Shown: piece by piece, positions 10,546-19,063 of the stretch
Layout of the letters: each line of letters opens with the position of its first letter
Position numbering within the stretch: position 1 is the first letter of the stretch
Program-made: the position numbers and the translations under genes
The notes under the pieces: model-generated
What the model was told of the DNA's origin: nothing
The model's database searches: none
The model's input: the letters and a program-made list of their open reading frames with translations, nothing else
Assembly (NCBI GenBank): GCA_025963635.1
Contig: JAOQAK010000048.1
Span: 1-57,865, forward strand
DNA: 57,865 bases
Origin: Ferruginibacter sp.
GTDB lineage: Bacteria; Bacteroidota; Bacteroidia; Chitinophagales; Chitinophagaceae
Direction: 5' to 3'

Positions 10546-11394
10546 TTACGCATCTGCCATATGATATTTGATCAATCCGTCCATCGGGCTTTTTAATACC
10601 TTGCCCAATTGCAGTTCATAGGTATCACACATTGTTTTCAGCACATCCTTAAAGCCGAAAGCAACACTGCCGATAAAATTTACGGGCAAGGTCCAGGACT
10701 CTTTGTATTTGTAAACATGCTGGTAAAAAAATTCATTAAAGGCATCTTCTATGATATTTTCAATCATGAAGTGACCGCGGTTTTCAAAAAGAAACGGTAC
10801 AAACCCGGCGAGATAGCGATTGGGCAGCGGCAATTTATAAACTGCCTCCAATATTTGTTCAGCGTTGGTGTTGTATTTGGCATTAAACCTGTCCATCAGG
10901 TCGGGGTCATAGGTATTGTATAGATAATACTGAACCACTTTCTTTCCTAAAAAAGCGCCGCTTCCTTCATCTCCCAAAATAAAACCAAGTCCCGGACTGT
11001 TCTTTACGATGTGCCTGCCGTTGTAATAACACGAATTGGACCCTGTTCCCAAAATGCAAGCCACTCCTTTTTCGTTGCCGCACAATGCCTTTGCCGCTCC
11101 CATCAAATCGTGGGTAACCATTATTTTTGCCACCGGAAATAAATTGTGAAGAGCTTTCTTCACTATTTTAATGTTATCAGGGCTGCTTAAGCCTGTACCA
11201 TAATAAAATATCTCGTCTGGTTCGATTCCTTTTATTTTATTTTTTAACTCAAGCCTTATCAATTCCTCAATTTGCACTCCGTTCAAAAAATAAGGGCTGA
11301 TGCCCTGGGTGATAATTGTTTTCTTTTTCTTTCCGTCCAGCAGGCACCAGTCTGATTTTGTAGACCCACAATCTGCAATTAATTTTATTGACAT
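10546..11394 (-). CDS. BadF/BadG-type ATPase, probable N-acetylglucosamine kinase
   Basis: A 282-residue member of the ASKHA (actin/hexokinase-like) fold. The phosphate-1 motif is at the N-terminus (LIADCGSTKSDWCLLDG), the phosphate-2 region is ILGTGSNSC, and the hinge motif GLGFILGDEGSGAFLGKKV matches the N-acetylglucosamine kinase/BadF family. Bacteroidota genomes carry this paralogue widely and it is usually annotated as a kinase of amino sugars, perhaps in murein recycling. The reaction is inferred from family, since the sugar site cannot be read reliably. The MSIKLI start is well placed. It is divergent from the ctpA-type gene on the other strand. Confidence 0.8.
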   Translation of the reverse strand: MSIKLIADCGSTKSDWCLLDGKKKKTIITQGISPYFLNGVQIEELIRLELKNKIKGIEPDEIFYYGTGLSSPDNIKIVKKALHNLFPVAKIMVTHDLMGAAKALCGNEKGVACILGTGSNSCYYNGRHIVKNSPGLGFILGDEGSGAFLGKKVVQYYLYNTYDPDLMDRFNAKYNTNAEQILEAVYKLPLPNRYLAGFVPFLFENRGHFMIENIIEDAFNEFFYQHVYKYKESWTLPVNFIGSVAFGFKDVLKTMCDTYELQLGKVLKSPMDGLIKYHMADA

Positions 11395-11662
11395 AATCTG
11401 TTTTGGTTTTAAATTTAATATTGCGCGGCTAAAGTACTCAAATTTTTAATCGTACAACAAACAGCCGGTCTTCCACAAACAAGATTAACATTTGCGGGTA
11501 GATATTTTACCGGGAGGTCAGGGAACTCCCTGGCAAGTCATTGCCAAATACCGGGTACTATTGGCATCACAGAAATCAATTTCGTTAAACAGGGAGTTAA
11601 TAAAAAAACACTGCCGCTTCGTTCGTAATATTTCATTTATTTTCGTGTTTATAAGTGAACAT

Positions 11663-13249
11663 ATGAATAAAAAACTCCAGATTTGGCTCCCTCTTCTTAT
11701 TAGTATCGCGGTTGTTGCCGGTATGTTAATCGGTTACAAACTGAGAGATACCCAGCCCGGCAAAAATTTCTTTTCTTTTGAAAAGCCAAGCCCCTTGCAG
11801 GAAGTGATGAACCTTATTAGAAATAAATATGTAGACGATGTAAAGATTAATGCATTGGGTGATTCCGCTATTATGGCTGTTTTACAGAAACTTGACCCCC
11901 ATTCAGTTTTTATTCCGGCTGAAGACCTGCAAAGTGTGAATGAAGATATTGCCGGAAACTTTTTTGGAATAGGAATTGAATTCAATATCTATAACGACAC
12001 CCTCCAGGTGCTGAATGTAATTCCGGATGGCCCCAGTTTTAAAGCAAGTGTGCAGGTTGGAGACAAGTTTATAAAAGTAAACGACAGCATCATTGCCGGT
12101 AAAAAAATAACGGCCGACCAGGTGAGGAAGTTATTGCGGGGTGATCTGGGAACCAAGGCAATGGTAACAGTACTAAGAAAAGGAAAACTTCAAACGCTTA
12201 CAATTACCAGGGGGATAATTCCGGTCAGCAGCGTGGATGCAAGCTATATCATTGGGAATGGCATTGGGTATATCAAACTCAATAAATTTTCCCAGGTTAC
12301 CTACCGCGAGTTTATGAAATCACTGGAAGATCTACAGAAAAAGGGTCTAAAAAAACTGATCCTCGATCTTCGGGGAAATGGCGGTGGCGTTTTGGACGAG
12401 GCTACTGCGATTGCCGATGAATTTTTGGATGGCGACAAATTAATAACCTATACGGAAGGGATACATATTCCAAAAAAGGAATACCGGTGCCAGCGGGCGG
12501 GTTTGTTTGAGCAAGGCGAACTGGTGGTTTTGGCCGACGAAGGGTCAGCTAGCGCCAGTGAAGTATTGATGGGGGCATTGCAGGATTGGGACCGGGCGAC
12601 GATCATCGGAAGGCGCAGTTTTGGCAAAGGCCTGGTGCAGGAGCAATACGATTTAAGCGATGGCAGCGCCTTGCGTTTGACTGTTGCGAGATATTATACT
12701 CCTATTGGCCGCAGTATCCAGCGTTCTTATACCAATGGGGAAAAGGCATATTACGAAGAAATCAGTAATCGCTTCCATGATGGAGAGGTAATCAGTGCCG
12801 ATTCGGTTAAAAACGATACTACTAAAATATATACCACTAAAAACGGCAAAAAAGTGTATGGCGGTGGCGGTATTACACCTGATATTTTTATACCTATCGA
12901 TACGGCGTCGTTTAGTTCAACGATGACTAAAATTTATCTAAAAGGAACTATCGGTGATTTTGCCTATCATTATTATTTACAAAATACTGCCGAGCTATCC
13001 AGGTATAAAACTCCGGCCGAATTTGGCAACAGCTTTACTTTTAACGATGAAAACTGGAGGCAGTTTATAAGCGTTGCGGCCATGGATTCAATAGTAGTGA
13101 AGGAGTTAAATGAAAAAGACAAAAAGGATCTGGTCAACCGTATCAAATCATCCGTGGCAAGGCAAATATGGCGTAACGAGGGCTTTTACGAAATGATGAA
13201 CAAAGAGGATAAGTCAGTTAAGAAAGCAGTTGAAATATTGTCAAAATAA
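11663..13249 (+). CDS. C-terminal processing peptidase, S41 family
   Basis: A membrane-anchored serine protease of the CtpA/Tsp type. The ATG at 11663 gives MNKKLQIWLPLLISIAVVAG, an N-terminal anchor; the open frame extends 57 codons upstream but without signal-like sequence. A PDZ domain (residues about 90-165, with FGIGIEFN) precedes the protease core. The catalytic serine is S297 in DEGSASASE and the lysine K322 in FGKG, 25 residues later, the usual S41 spacing. The protein (528 residues) probably trims C-termini of periplasmic or cell-wall-related proteins. The GGGGITPDIFIP segment and the extended C-terminus are typical of Bacteroidota homologues. Confidence 0.93.
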   Translation: MNKKLQIWLPLLISIAVVAGMLIGYKLRDTQPGKNFFSFEKPSPLQEVMNLIRNKYVDDVKINALGDSAIMAVLQKLDPHSVFIPAEDLQSVNEDIAGNFFGIGIEFNIYNDTLQVLNVIPDGPSFKASVQVGDKFIKVNDSIIAGKKITADQVRKLLRGDLGTKAMVTVLRKGKLQTLTITRGIIPVSSVDASYIIGNGIGYIKLNKFSQVTYREFMKSLEDLQKKGLKKLILDLRGNGGGVLDEATAIADEFLDGDKLITYTEGIHIPKKEYRCQRAGLFEQGELVVLADEGSASASEVLMGALQDWDRATIIGRRSFGKGLVQEQYDLSDGSALRLTVARYYTPIGRSIQRSYTNGEKAYYEEISNRFHDGEVISADSVKNDTTKIYTTKNGKKVYGGGGITPDIFIPIDTASFSSTMTKIYLKGTIGDFAYHYYLQNTAELSRYKTPAEFGNSFTFNDENWRQFISVAAMDSIVVKELNEKDKKDLVNRIKSSVARQIWRNEGFYEMMNKEDKSVKKAVEILSK

Positions 13250-13274
13250 TTAAGCCTCCAAAAAGGAGGCTTAA
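13250..13274 (+). terminator. Hairpin after the S41 peptidase gene
   Basis: A 10-bp perfect stem TTAAGCCTCC / GGAGGCTTAA with a loop of five A starts next to the stop codon. There is no long T-run, so it may be a weak terminator or an mRNA 3'-end stabiliser. Confidence 0.55.
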
Positions 13275-13493
13275 TATCTGTGAAGAAGAATCTGTCACAA
13301 GGAATGATGATTGCATTCAATAGATAAGTGGATTAATTAAGAAGTAGTAAAATTAGGCCCATTAAAGTTTACGGATTGTAGCCGGTTGGGCTGATTTCCG
13401 TAGTACTATTTCTACAACAGGTTACATAACACCCTCTTTTCTATTTCAATCTCTTAAATAATCGTTTTATTAACTTCATTAAACATTTTAGCT

Positions 13494-14849
13494 ATGTGGC
13501 TCAATAATATCCTGGAAACCATTGGAAATACTCCGTTGATCAAACTCAATAAAATCACAAAGGACCTTCCCTGCACGGTGTTGGCCAAAGTGGAGTATTT
13601 TAATCCCGGCAACAGCATCAAAGACCGAATGGCACTTAAGATGCTGGAAGTAGCTGAACAGGAAGGCAAAATAAAACCCGGGGGAACCATTATCGAAGGC
13701 ACCAGCGGTAATACCGGGATGGGACTTGCGCTCGCTGCCTGTGTAAAAGGTTATAAATGCATTTTTACCACTACGGACAAACAATCGAAGGAAAAGGCAG
13801 ATATATTAAAGGCAGTGGGTGCCGAAGTAATTGTTTGCCCAACCAATGTAGACCCTGCTGATCCCCGGAGTTATTACTCTGTAAGCAAACGGCTCGCTTC
13901 TGAGGTACCCAACAGCTGGTATGTGAACCAGTACGACAATCTTGCCAACAGGCTGGCACATTACGAACAAACCGGTCCGGAAATTTGGGAGCAGACGGAG
14001 GGGAAGATTACTCACCTCGTAGTGGCAACCGGAACTGGCGGAACCATTGTGGGTACGGGTAAATATCTCAAAGAAAAAAATCCCGCTATTAAAGTATGGG
14101 CGATCGACAGTTATGGATCATTGCTAAAAAAATATTTTGAAACAGGCGAACTGGATCAGAAGGAAGTGTATCCATATATAAGCGAGGGGTTCGGAGAAGA
14201 TTTTGTGCCGGCTAATTATGATATGAGCGTCATCGACGAATTTACAAAGGTTACTGATAAAGACGGCGCATTGATGGCCAGGCGCATTGCCAAAGAAGAA
14301 GGCATTTTTTGTGGTTATAGTGCAGGAAGCTGCCTCCAGGGCATGCTGCAACTAAAAAATAAACTGAAAAAAGACGATGTGGTGGTATTGATCTTTCATG
14401 ACCATGGCAGCCGTTATGTTGGCAAAATATACAATGATCAGTGGATGCTGGAAAGAGGGTTTTTGGAGATGAAAACTTTTAAAGACCTGATCAACGGCCG
14501 CGGTGCCCAACGATTGATTACACTTACTCCCTCACAAACAGTTGCAGAAGCGATTGAACTGATGAAAGAATATGATATCGAAAATATACCGGTGATGAAA
14601 GCTGAAAATAATATTGGTGCAATTTCAGCGGGCGGCTTGTTCAATAAAATATTGAATAATGCAGGCATCAAAACACAAACAGTAGAATCAGTGATGGAAA
14701 AGGCATATCCCGAAGTGGCTTTTGATACTCCCGTCGAGCGGTTGAGTGTTTTTATTACCAAAGAAAATGGTGCGGTTCTTAGCAAAGATGAAACCGGGGC
14801 CTTTCACGTGGTTACTAAATATGATATCATTCAAAGCCTTTCGAAATGA
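13494..14849 (+). CDS. Cystathionine beta-synthase with C-terminal CBS pair
   Basis: A fold-type II PLP enzyme that condenses serine and homocysteine to cystathionine. The PLP lysine is K43 in NPGNSIKDRMA, the phosphate/substrate loop is GTSGNTG at 69-75, and a GTGGTIVGTG loop follows near residue 177. Residues about 335-451 form two CBS motifs (TVAEAIELMKEYDIENIPVM, then DTPVERLSVFI), the regulatory domain missing from cysteine synthases. The 451 residues match prokaryotic CBS. The ATG at 13494 aligns with the family start. It sits apart from the cys cluster of this window and would complete a transsulfuration route together with metZ/metX. O-acetylserine cannot be excluded as a substrate. 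Confidence 0.9.
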   Translation: MWLNNILETIGNTPLIKLNKITKDLPCTVLAKVEYFNPGNSIKDRMALKMLEVAEQEGKIKPGGTIIEGTSGNTGMGLALAACVKGYKCIFTTTDKQSKEKADILKAVGAEVIVCPTNVDPADPRSYYSVSKRLASEVPNSWYVNQYDNLANRLAHYEQTGPEIWEQTEGKITHLVVATGTGGTIVGTGKYLKEKNPAIKVWAIDSYGSLLKKYFETGELDQKEVYPYISEGFGEDFVPANYDMSVIDEFTKVTDKDGALMARRIAKEEGIFCGYSAGSCLQGMLQLKNKLKKDDVVVLIFHDHGSRYVGKIYNDQWMLERGFLEMKTFKDLINGRGAQRLITLTPSQTVAEAIELMKEYDIENIPVMKAENNIGAISAGGLFNKILNNAGIKTQTVESVMEKAYPEVAFDTPVERLSVFITKENGAVLSKDETGAFHVVTKYDIIQSLSK

Positions 14850-15261
14850 TCGTACGCGTATTTTTACCAATAAGGTGAAAGCTATACGTATAAAGCATTT
14901 CATGGTATAAAATTTATTTTTAAAAATTTCCGCACTCGTGTTTTTACTAAAAAAGATCGTATCTATCCATAAGCCACAAGTGAGAAATCACCAGAAATGT
15001 GGTATTTACTGAATAATTAAAAAAGGGCAATATTGCGCGGATTCGTAATGCTAAGCGCTATTATCTTTGTGCAAGAAGTTGATTGATAGGAATTTAAAAA
15101 TATCAATCAAATCCAAAGATCCGATAATAGGTAAAGTTTCCAAGCATTACTGAAAAGCAATGTCCAATATCAGTCAACTTCTATTTAAATTAAATATCAT
15201 CAGCTGAATATTATTTGTTACGATCTAACACCCTGTAGGAAAACTATCACCAATATCCTTT

Positions 15262-15492
15262 GTCTATGCTGTAAAAAGCGATGATGACTCGAAAGACCAA
15301 AAAGAACCAATATCCGGTTTATGCTGTAAAAGGCGATGATAACCAAAAAGCATCCAATGTCCTGGGTTTATGCTGTAACAAGCGATGATAATCCAAAAAC
15401 CAAGTCCAATGTCCCGGGTTTATGCCGTAAAAAGCGATGATAACTCAAAACCAAAAAGTCCCGGGCCTGTGCTGTAAAAAGCGTAATGGCCT
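15262..15492 (+). repeat. Five tandem degenerate hairpins with covarying outer stems
   Basis: Units at 15262-15288, 15316-15344, 15364-15394, 15416-15446 and 15463-15492, spaced about 50 bases apart. Each has an outer stem, then TAT (TGT in the last), an inner GC, an 8-nt loop (mostly TGTAAAAA), GC, then GATGAT (GTAAT in the last) and the closing arm. The outer arms change together: GTC/GAC, GGTT/AACC, GGGTT/AATCC, GGGTT/AACTC, GGCC/GGCC, while the loops stay nearly fixed. CCAATATCC or CCAATGTCC precedes the first four. This is the pattern of selection on RNA structure rather than of simple DNA duplication. Confidence 0.75.
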
Positions 15493-15601
15493 AAAAGAAA
15501 ACTCTGAAACCAGGCAAAAACTACTTCGGTAATCTATCCTGGAAGGGAGTAATCCCAAAACAATCCAACCCTTTAAAAATCAGGAAAATTATCCCGATTG
15601 T

Positions 15602-15650
15602 CACTTCCACAAACTATGAAAAACTAATAGTTGTGGAAGTTTTTTATTTT
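15602..15650 (+). terminator. Intrinsic terminator of ncRNA A
   Basis: ACTTCCACAAACTAT pairs with ATAGTTGTGGAAGT with one bulged A and a 9-nt loop, then TTTTTTATTTT. The outer eight bases of each arm are the same in the terminator of ncRNA B. Confidence 0.88.
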
Positions 15651-15822
15651 ACCCCTGCCTCCCATCTACGGTATCCTTACCATCGTATTAGTACGCAACA
15701 GGCTCGGGTAAACAACTTGCCAAACAACTGAATTTATACGATCATCACAGTAATTCTTTCATAGAAAAAACAGGGTAGTTCTGACTGTCATTATTATAAA
15801 AAATGATCGTTCCTTTGTACCA

Positions 15823-16236
15823 GAAGTTGATTGATAGGAATTAAAAATATCAATCAAATCCAAAGATCCTGATAAAGTCAAAATAGTTAATAGTTTCAAA
15901 ATCAACTATCGCTGAAAGGCAAAATCCAATATCAGTCAACTTCTTTTAATTTTGTCCGGGCGTCTAACCAGCGAACGGAGGTATTGACACAGATGAAAAA
16001 CATTCATCCGAAATCCTAAGAAAACGACCAATAAATCCATCCGAAAGGAAAACCAACCTAATCCATTATCATTTACTGTCGCAGGACAGAAAGACCGTGT
16101 ACACTGAACCAGGAATAAATCATTTCTGAAGAGGATTACCTTAAAGGTTTCCTTATCCCCCATGAGATCATCTACGGATGGTTAAAGTATTACTTCCACT
16201 TTATTTGATTTATCAAATAAATGTGGAAGTTTTTAT
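15823..16236 (+). ncRNA. Putative structured non-coding RNA B (about 410 nt)
   Basis: A paralogue of ncRNA A. It starts with the same GAAGTTGATTGATAGGAATT and contains the same two alternative partners, TATCAATCAA at 15848-15857 and ATCAGTCAACTTC at 15931-15943. TTCCTTTG at 15810-15817 is at the same 5-base distance as the promoter of A. The middle is unrelated to A and lacks the five hairpins, but has several small ones, such as CTGTC-GCAG-GACAG near 16077 and GATG-AAAAACATT-CATC near 15993. It ends in a strong terminator with the same ACTTCCAC/GTGGAAGT arms. The two ends are conserved while the centre has diverged or been replaced. No protein-coding ORF fits. Confidence 0.58.
16192..16236 (+). 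terminator. Intrinsic terminator of ncRNA B
   Basis: ACTTCCAC...GTGGAAGT closes a long hairpin (inner arms TTTATTTGA / TCAAATAAA) followed by TTTTTATTT. It separates ncRNA B from fba, whose own promoter lies 160 bases downstream. Confidence 0.88.
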
Positions 16237-16395
16237 TTGTAATATCCCCTATTGCTTCATTGCTTCTGCTTCCTCCACAATTGGCTATCAAATTATTGCA
16301 GATATAACCCATAGCGCTAATAAATATACTACACGATCATACCAGCAACTGATACCAATCATTTCAAATAACATTATACAAAAGTCAAATTCACT

Positions 16396-16403
16396 TATTT
16401 TTG
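16396..16403 (+). promoter_or_regulatory. TAnnTTTG promoter element of fba
   Basis: TATTTTTG lies 17 bases upstream of the fba ATG and matches the Bacteroidota -7 consensus exactly. It implies a very short leader and supports the ATG at 16421 as the true start. Confidence 0.6.
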
Positions 16404-16420
16404 CAAAAAAACAACCAAAC

Positions 16421-17488
16421 ATGAGTAAATACAAAGCCGGCGTTTTACACGGCGAAGAATTACAGGCACTTTATAATGATGCAAAGGATAACCAGTTTGC
16501 CCTTCCTGCTGCGAACTGTATTGGAACTGATACGATCAACGCGGTTCTGGAAACGGCAGCAAAAGTGAATTCCCCTGTAATCATACAATTCAGTAATGGT
16601 GGTGCCCAGTTTATCGCCGGTAAAGGAATGCCTAATGATAAGTTGCAGGCAAACATCTCAGGCGGTATTTCAGGTGCTTTACATATTCATAACGTTGCGA
16701 AATATTATGGAGTGCCGGTTGTGTTGCATACGGACCATGCGGCAAAAAAATGGCTTCCATGGATCAGCGGTTTGATTGATGCCGGCGAGCAATTTTATAA
16801 AGAAAAAGGCCAACCGCTTTTTAGTTCACATATGCTCGATCTTAGCGAGGAACCACTGGAAGAAAATATACAGACATCGGTAGAATTTTACAAAAGGATG
16901 GCGCCTTTGGGAATGAGTATTGAAATTGAATTGGGCGTAACAGGTGGGGAAGAAGATGGCGTTGATAACAGCGATGTTGAAAATGATAAGTTGTATACTC
17001 AACCGCAGCACGTGGCATATTCCTTTACAGAGTTGAGTAAAGTTGGCAAAATGTTTACGATAGCAGCGGCTTTCGGCAATGTACATGGTGTTTACAAACC
17101 CGGTAATGTTGAACTTCGCCCCGAAATTTTGCACAACAGCCAGGTATTTATTGAAAAAGAACTGGGAACCGGCGTAAAACCTGTATACTTTGTTTTTCAT
17201 GGTGGAAGCGGGTCACCGCAAAGCCAGATCCGCGAAGCAATTGGGTATGGTGCCATAAAAATGAACATCGATACCGATCTTCAATGGGCTTTCTGGGAAG
17301 GTATTTTAGAGTTCTACAAAAAGAGCGAAGGATATTTGCAGGGCCAGTTGGGCAACCCCGATGGTGCTGACAAGCCGAATAAAAAATATTACGACCCAAG
17401 GGTTTGGTTGCGTAAGGCCGAAGAGAGTTTTAGCAAAAGACTAGAAGTGGCTTTTGAGGACCTGAACTGCATCAATAGGAACGCATAG
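16421..17488 (+). CDS. fbaA: Class II fructose-bisphosphate aldolase
   Basis: Zn-dependent aldolase of glycolysis and gluconeogenesis, splitting fructose-1,6-bisphosphate to dihydroxyacetone phosphate and glyceraldehyde-3-phosphate. The HTDHAAK motif supplies metal- and proton-handling residues, and GVTGGEEDGVDNS, FGNVHGVYKPGNV and VFHGGSGS give the further metal- and phosphate-binding loops of the E. coli/yeast (class IIA) type. At 355 residues it is of normal length. The frame is open upstream to 16178, but that part overlaps the ncRNA B terminator; the ATG at 16421 (MSKYKAGVLHGEE) with a promoter just before it is right. Confidence 0.97.
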   Translation: MSKYKAGVLHGEELQALYNDAKDNQFALPAANCIGTDTINAVLETAAKVNSPVIIQFSNGGAQFIAGKGMPNDKLQANISGGISGALHIHNVAKYYGVPVVLHTDHAAKKWLPWISGLIDAGEQFYKEKGQPLFSSHMLDLSEEPLEENIQTSVEFYKRMAPLGMSIEIELGVTGGEEDGVDNSDVENDKLYTQPQHVAYSFTELSKVGKMFTIAAAFGNVHGVYKPGNVELRPEILHNSQVFIEKELGTGVKPVYFVFHGGSGSPQSQIREAIGYGAIKMNIDTDLQWAFWEGILEFYKKSEGYLQGQLGNPDGADKPNKKYYDPRVWLRKAEESFSKRLEVAFEDLNCINRNA

Positions 17489-17541
17489 TACTGTTTAAGA
17501 TACGGAATCAACCTTTTTCCGGAGATATTAAACTCGCATAA

Positions 17542-17631
17542 GCAAAATACATTATATACATCAATACTGAAAGGAGTTCATTTTTAAATGAGCGAACAAT
17601 CAGGATGAATATAATGTATTTTGCCTTTTTT
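17542..17631 (+). terminator. Long-loop hairpin and T-run after fba
   Basis: A perfect 16-bp inverted repeat, GCAAAATACATTATAT and ATATAATGTATTTTGC, encloses 51 bases and is followed by CTTTTTT. The loop contains a smaller TCATTT/AAATGA hairpin. It probably ends the fba transcript, though the large loop is unusual for a plain terminator. Confidence 0.6.
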
Positions 17632-17966
17632 ATTAACCGGAAGACTTGGGGCATTCAGCAGAGAAAAGCAGCTTATGACCCGAAAAATACATTTACCGGG
17701 CGGCCTATCGTTAAAGGAAATGTGAGTTAATCTCCAGGTCGTATATTTGTTGACGAATTGAAGCGAAAAATTTGTGCTTTTTATCTGCCGGCAATCATTG
17801 CGGGCGATAAAAAAACTACCGTTTATTTTATTTTGAACTTTAACGATCCACCGCCACTTCTTCTTTTAAAGAAATTTGGAAAGGATCGGTTTTAATTTTT
17901 AATTTTAAAAAAGATCCCGGAATCTATCCGCCTGATAACGGATGCATTTTGTTGGGCCACCTTATT
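17632..17966 (+). other. Non-coding leader region before accD
   Basis: No convincing gene. A 41-codon frame (17604-17730) starting inside the hairpin has no recognisable features. TATATTTG at 17742-17749 matches the promoter consensus but would leave a leader of about 210 bases ahead of accD. No riboswitch fold was recognised. Confidence 0.4.
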
Positions 17967-18878
17967 ATGATAAAAGAAGAAGATTTTTACGCAAATCTTG
18001 CCGGGGAAGATGGCGATACCGAGGAAACTAAAAGAAACTGGTTTAAGCGGATAAAAAAAGGCATTCTTACGCCAACAAAAGATAAAGCGGATGCCCCCGA
18101 GGGATTATGGACCAAATGTCCATCCTGCAAGTACACCTGCACGATTAGTGAATTGAGAGAGAATTATTTTGTTTGTCCGAAATGTGATTATCATCACCGG
18201 ATTGGCAGTGGCGAATATTTTGAAATTTTATTTGATAACGGCCAGTACAAAGAATTATTTGCCAACGTGGTTTCGAAAGATTACCTGCAATTTGTTGACC
18301 TGAAGCCGTATAATAAAAGGCTTGAAGAAACTTATTCCAAAACTGATATTCATGATTCTATTTCGGTTGCCCACGGACAGGTAAATGGTTCAGAACTGGT
18401 GGTAGCCTGTATGGATTTCGAGTTTATCGGGGGAAGCCTCGGCAGTGTAATGGGCGAAAAAATTTGCCGCGCCTGCGATTATTGTATTGAACATGGCATT
18501 GCCTTTTTGATCATCAATAAAAGTGGCGGCGCACGAATGATGGAGAGTGCTTTTTCATTGATGCAGATGGCTAAAACAGCGGGTAAATTATCACATCTCA
18601 CCGATCATAAGATACCTTATATTTCCTTGTGTACCGATCCTACTTTTGGCGGCACCACTGCCTCTTTCGCTATGCTGGGAGATATTATTTGTGGTGAGCC
18701 TGGTGCCCTGGTTGGATTTGCAGGCCCAAGGGTTATTAAAGAAACCATTAAAAAAGATCTGCCGGAAGGTTTTCAGCGAAGCGAATTTTTACTGGAGCAT
18801 GGTTTCCTGGATTTTATCGTCCACCGTAAGGAACTAAAGGATAAGATGGGAAGTTTATTGATATTATTTAAAAATTAA
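17967..18878 (+). CDS. accD: Acetyl-CoA carboxylase carboxyltransferase subunit beta
   Basis: Beta half of the carboxyltransferase that moves the carboxyl group from biotin to acetyl-CoA, giving malonyl-CoA for fatty-acid synthesis. The N-terminal zinc ribbon has C51, C54, C70 and C73. The crotonase-like core shows SGGARMMES, the acyl-CoA-binding oxyanion region DPTFGGTTASFAMLGD, and GFAGPRVI. The ATG at 17967 is preferred over an in-frame TTG 18 bases upstream. Length, 303 residues, is typical. A terminator follows directly. Confidence 0.96.
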   Translation: MIKEEDFYANLAGEDGDTEETKRNWFKRIKKGILTPTKDKADAPEGLWTKCPSCKYTCTISELRENYFVCPKCDYHHRIGSGEYFEILFDNGQYKELFANVVSKDYLQFVDLKPYNKRLEETYSKTDIHDSISVAHGQVNGSELVVACMDFEFIGGSLGSVMGEKICRACDYCIEHGIAFLIINKSGGARMMESAFSLMQMAKTAGKLSHLTDHKIPYISLCTDPTFGGTTASFAMLGDIICGEPGALVGFAGPRVIKETIKKDLPEGFQRSEFLLEHGFLDFIVHRKELKDKMGSLLILFKN

Positions 18879-18897
18879 TCAATACATTTTTGACAAG

Positions 18898-18931
18898 GGC
18901 AGTTTCCATTTAGTTGGGAACTGCTTTTTAT
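18898..18931 (+). terminator. Intrinsic terminator after accD
   Basis: GCAGTTTCC pairs with GGGAACTGC (one G-U) around an 8-nt loop, followed by TTTTTATTT about 20 bases after the accD stop. Confidence 0.85.
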
Positions 18932-19039
18932 TTAGGCCACTTTCTCGAATTTTCAATTTGTCCAAAAAATAAGATTTATAAAAAGTTGCCAATCCTCCCC
19001 TATTCTGAATATAGAAAAAGATGCTTCTATGATTAATTG

Positions 19040-19047
19040 TATTTTTG
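19040..19047 (+). promoter_or_regulatory. TAnnTTTG promoter element of smpB
   Basis: TATTTTTG lies 17 bases upstream of the TTG taken as the smpB start. Transcription would begin after the alternative upstream TTG at 19037, which rules that start out and decides for 19064. Confidence 0.55.
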
Positions 19048-19063
19048 CAAAAAAATCAACAGT

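Larger units (their letters stand above)
15070..15650 (+). ncRNA. Putative structured non-coding RNA A (about 580 nt)
   Basis: There is no credible gene on either strand, but a full transcription unit can be drawn. TATCTTTG at 15062-15069 fits the TAnnTTTG promoter, and a U-tailed terminator ends at 15650. The 5' domain (15075-15181) begins GAAGTTGATTGAT, which can pair over 13 bp (one G-U) with ATCAGTCAACTTC at 15169-15181. Alternatively its inner part pairs with TATCAATCAA at 15101-15110, so two exclusive folds are possible. The middle carries five tandem hairpins (15262-15492). The 5' domain and terminator arms recur in a second unit 170 bases downstream. I know no family with this architecture. 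Transcription is inferred, while the pairing and the repeats are seen directly. Confidence 0.62.

Noticed and set aside
15262..15492. CRISPR array or CRISPR-like repeat cluster
   Set aside because: The units are degenerate, their stems covary and the intervening 20-25 bases are themselves alike (CCAATRTCC). There are no unique spacers of constant length and no cas genes.
15936..16163. A 75-codon frame on the minus strand
   Set aside because: It runs antisense through ncRNA B, has no family features, and its composition follows the RNA hairpins.
15823..16236. RNase P RNA, because of GTCCGGGC near 15954
   Set aside because: Only this short string agrees. The other conserved regions of RNase P RNA (for example the ACAGAAA context and the distal pairing) are missing, and the 5' domain is shared with the unrelated ncRNA A.
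15062..16236. Retron or group II intron RNA
   Set aside because: No reverse transcriptase gene within reach and no recognisable domain V or msr/msd arrangement.
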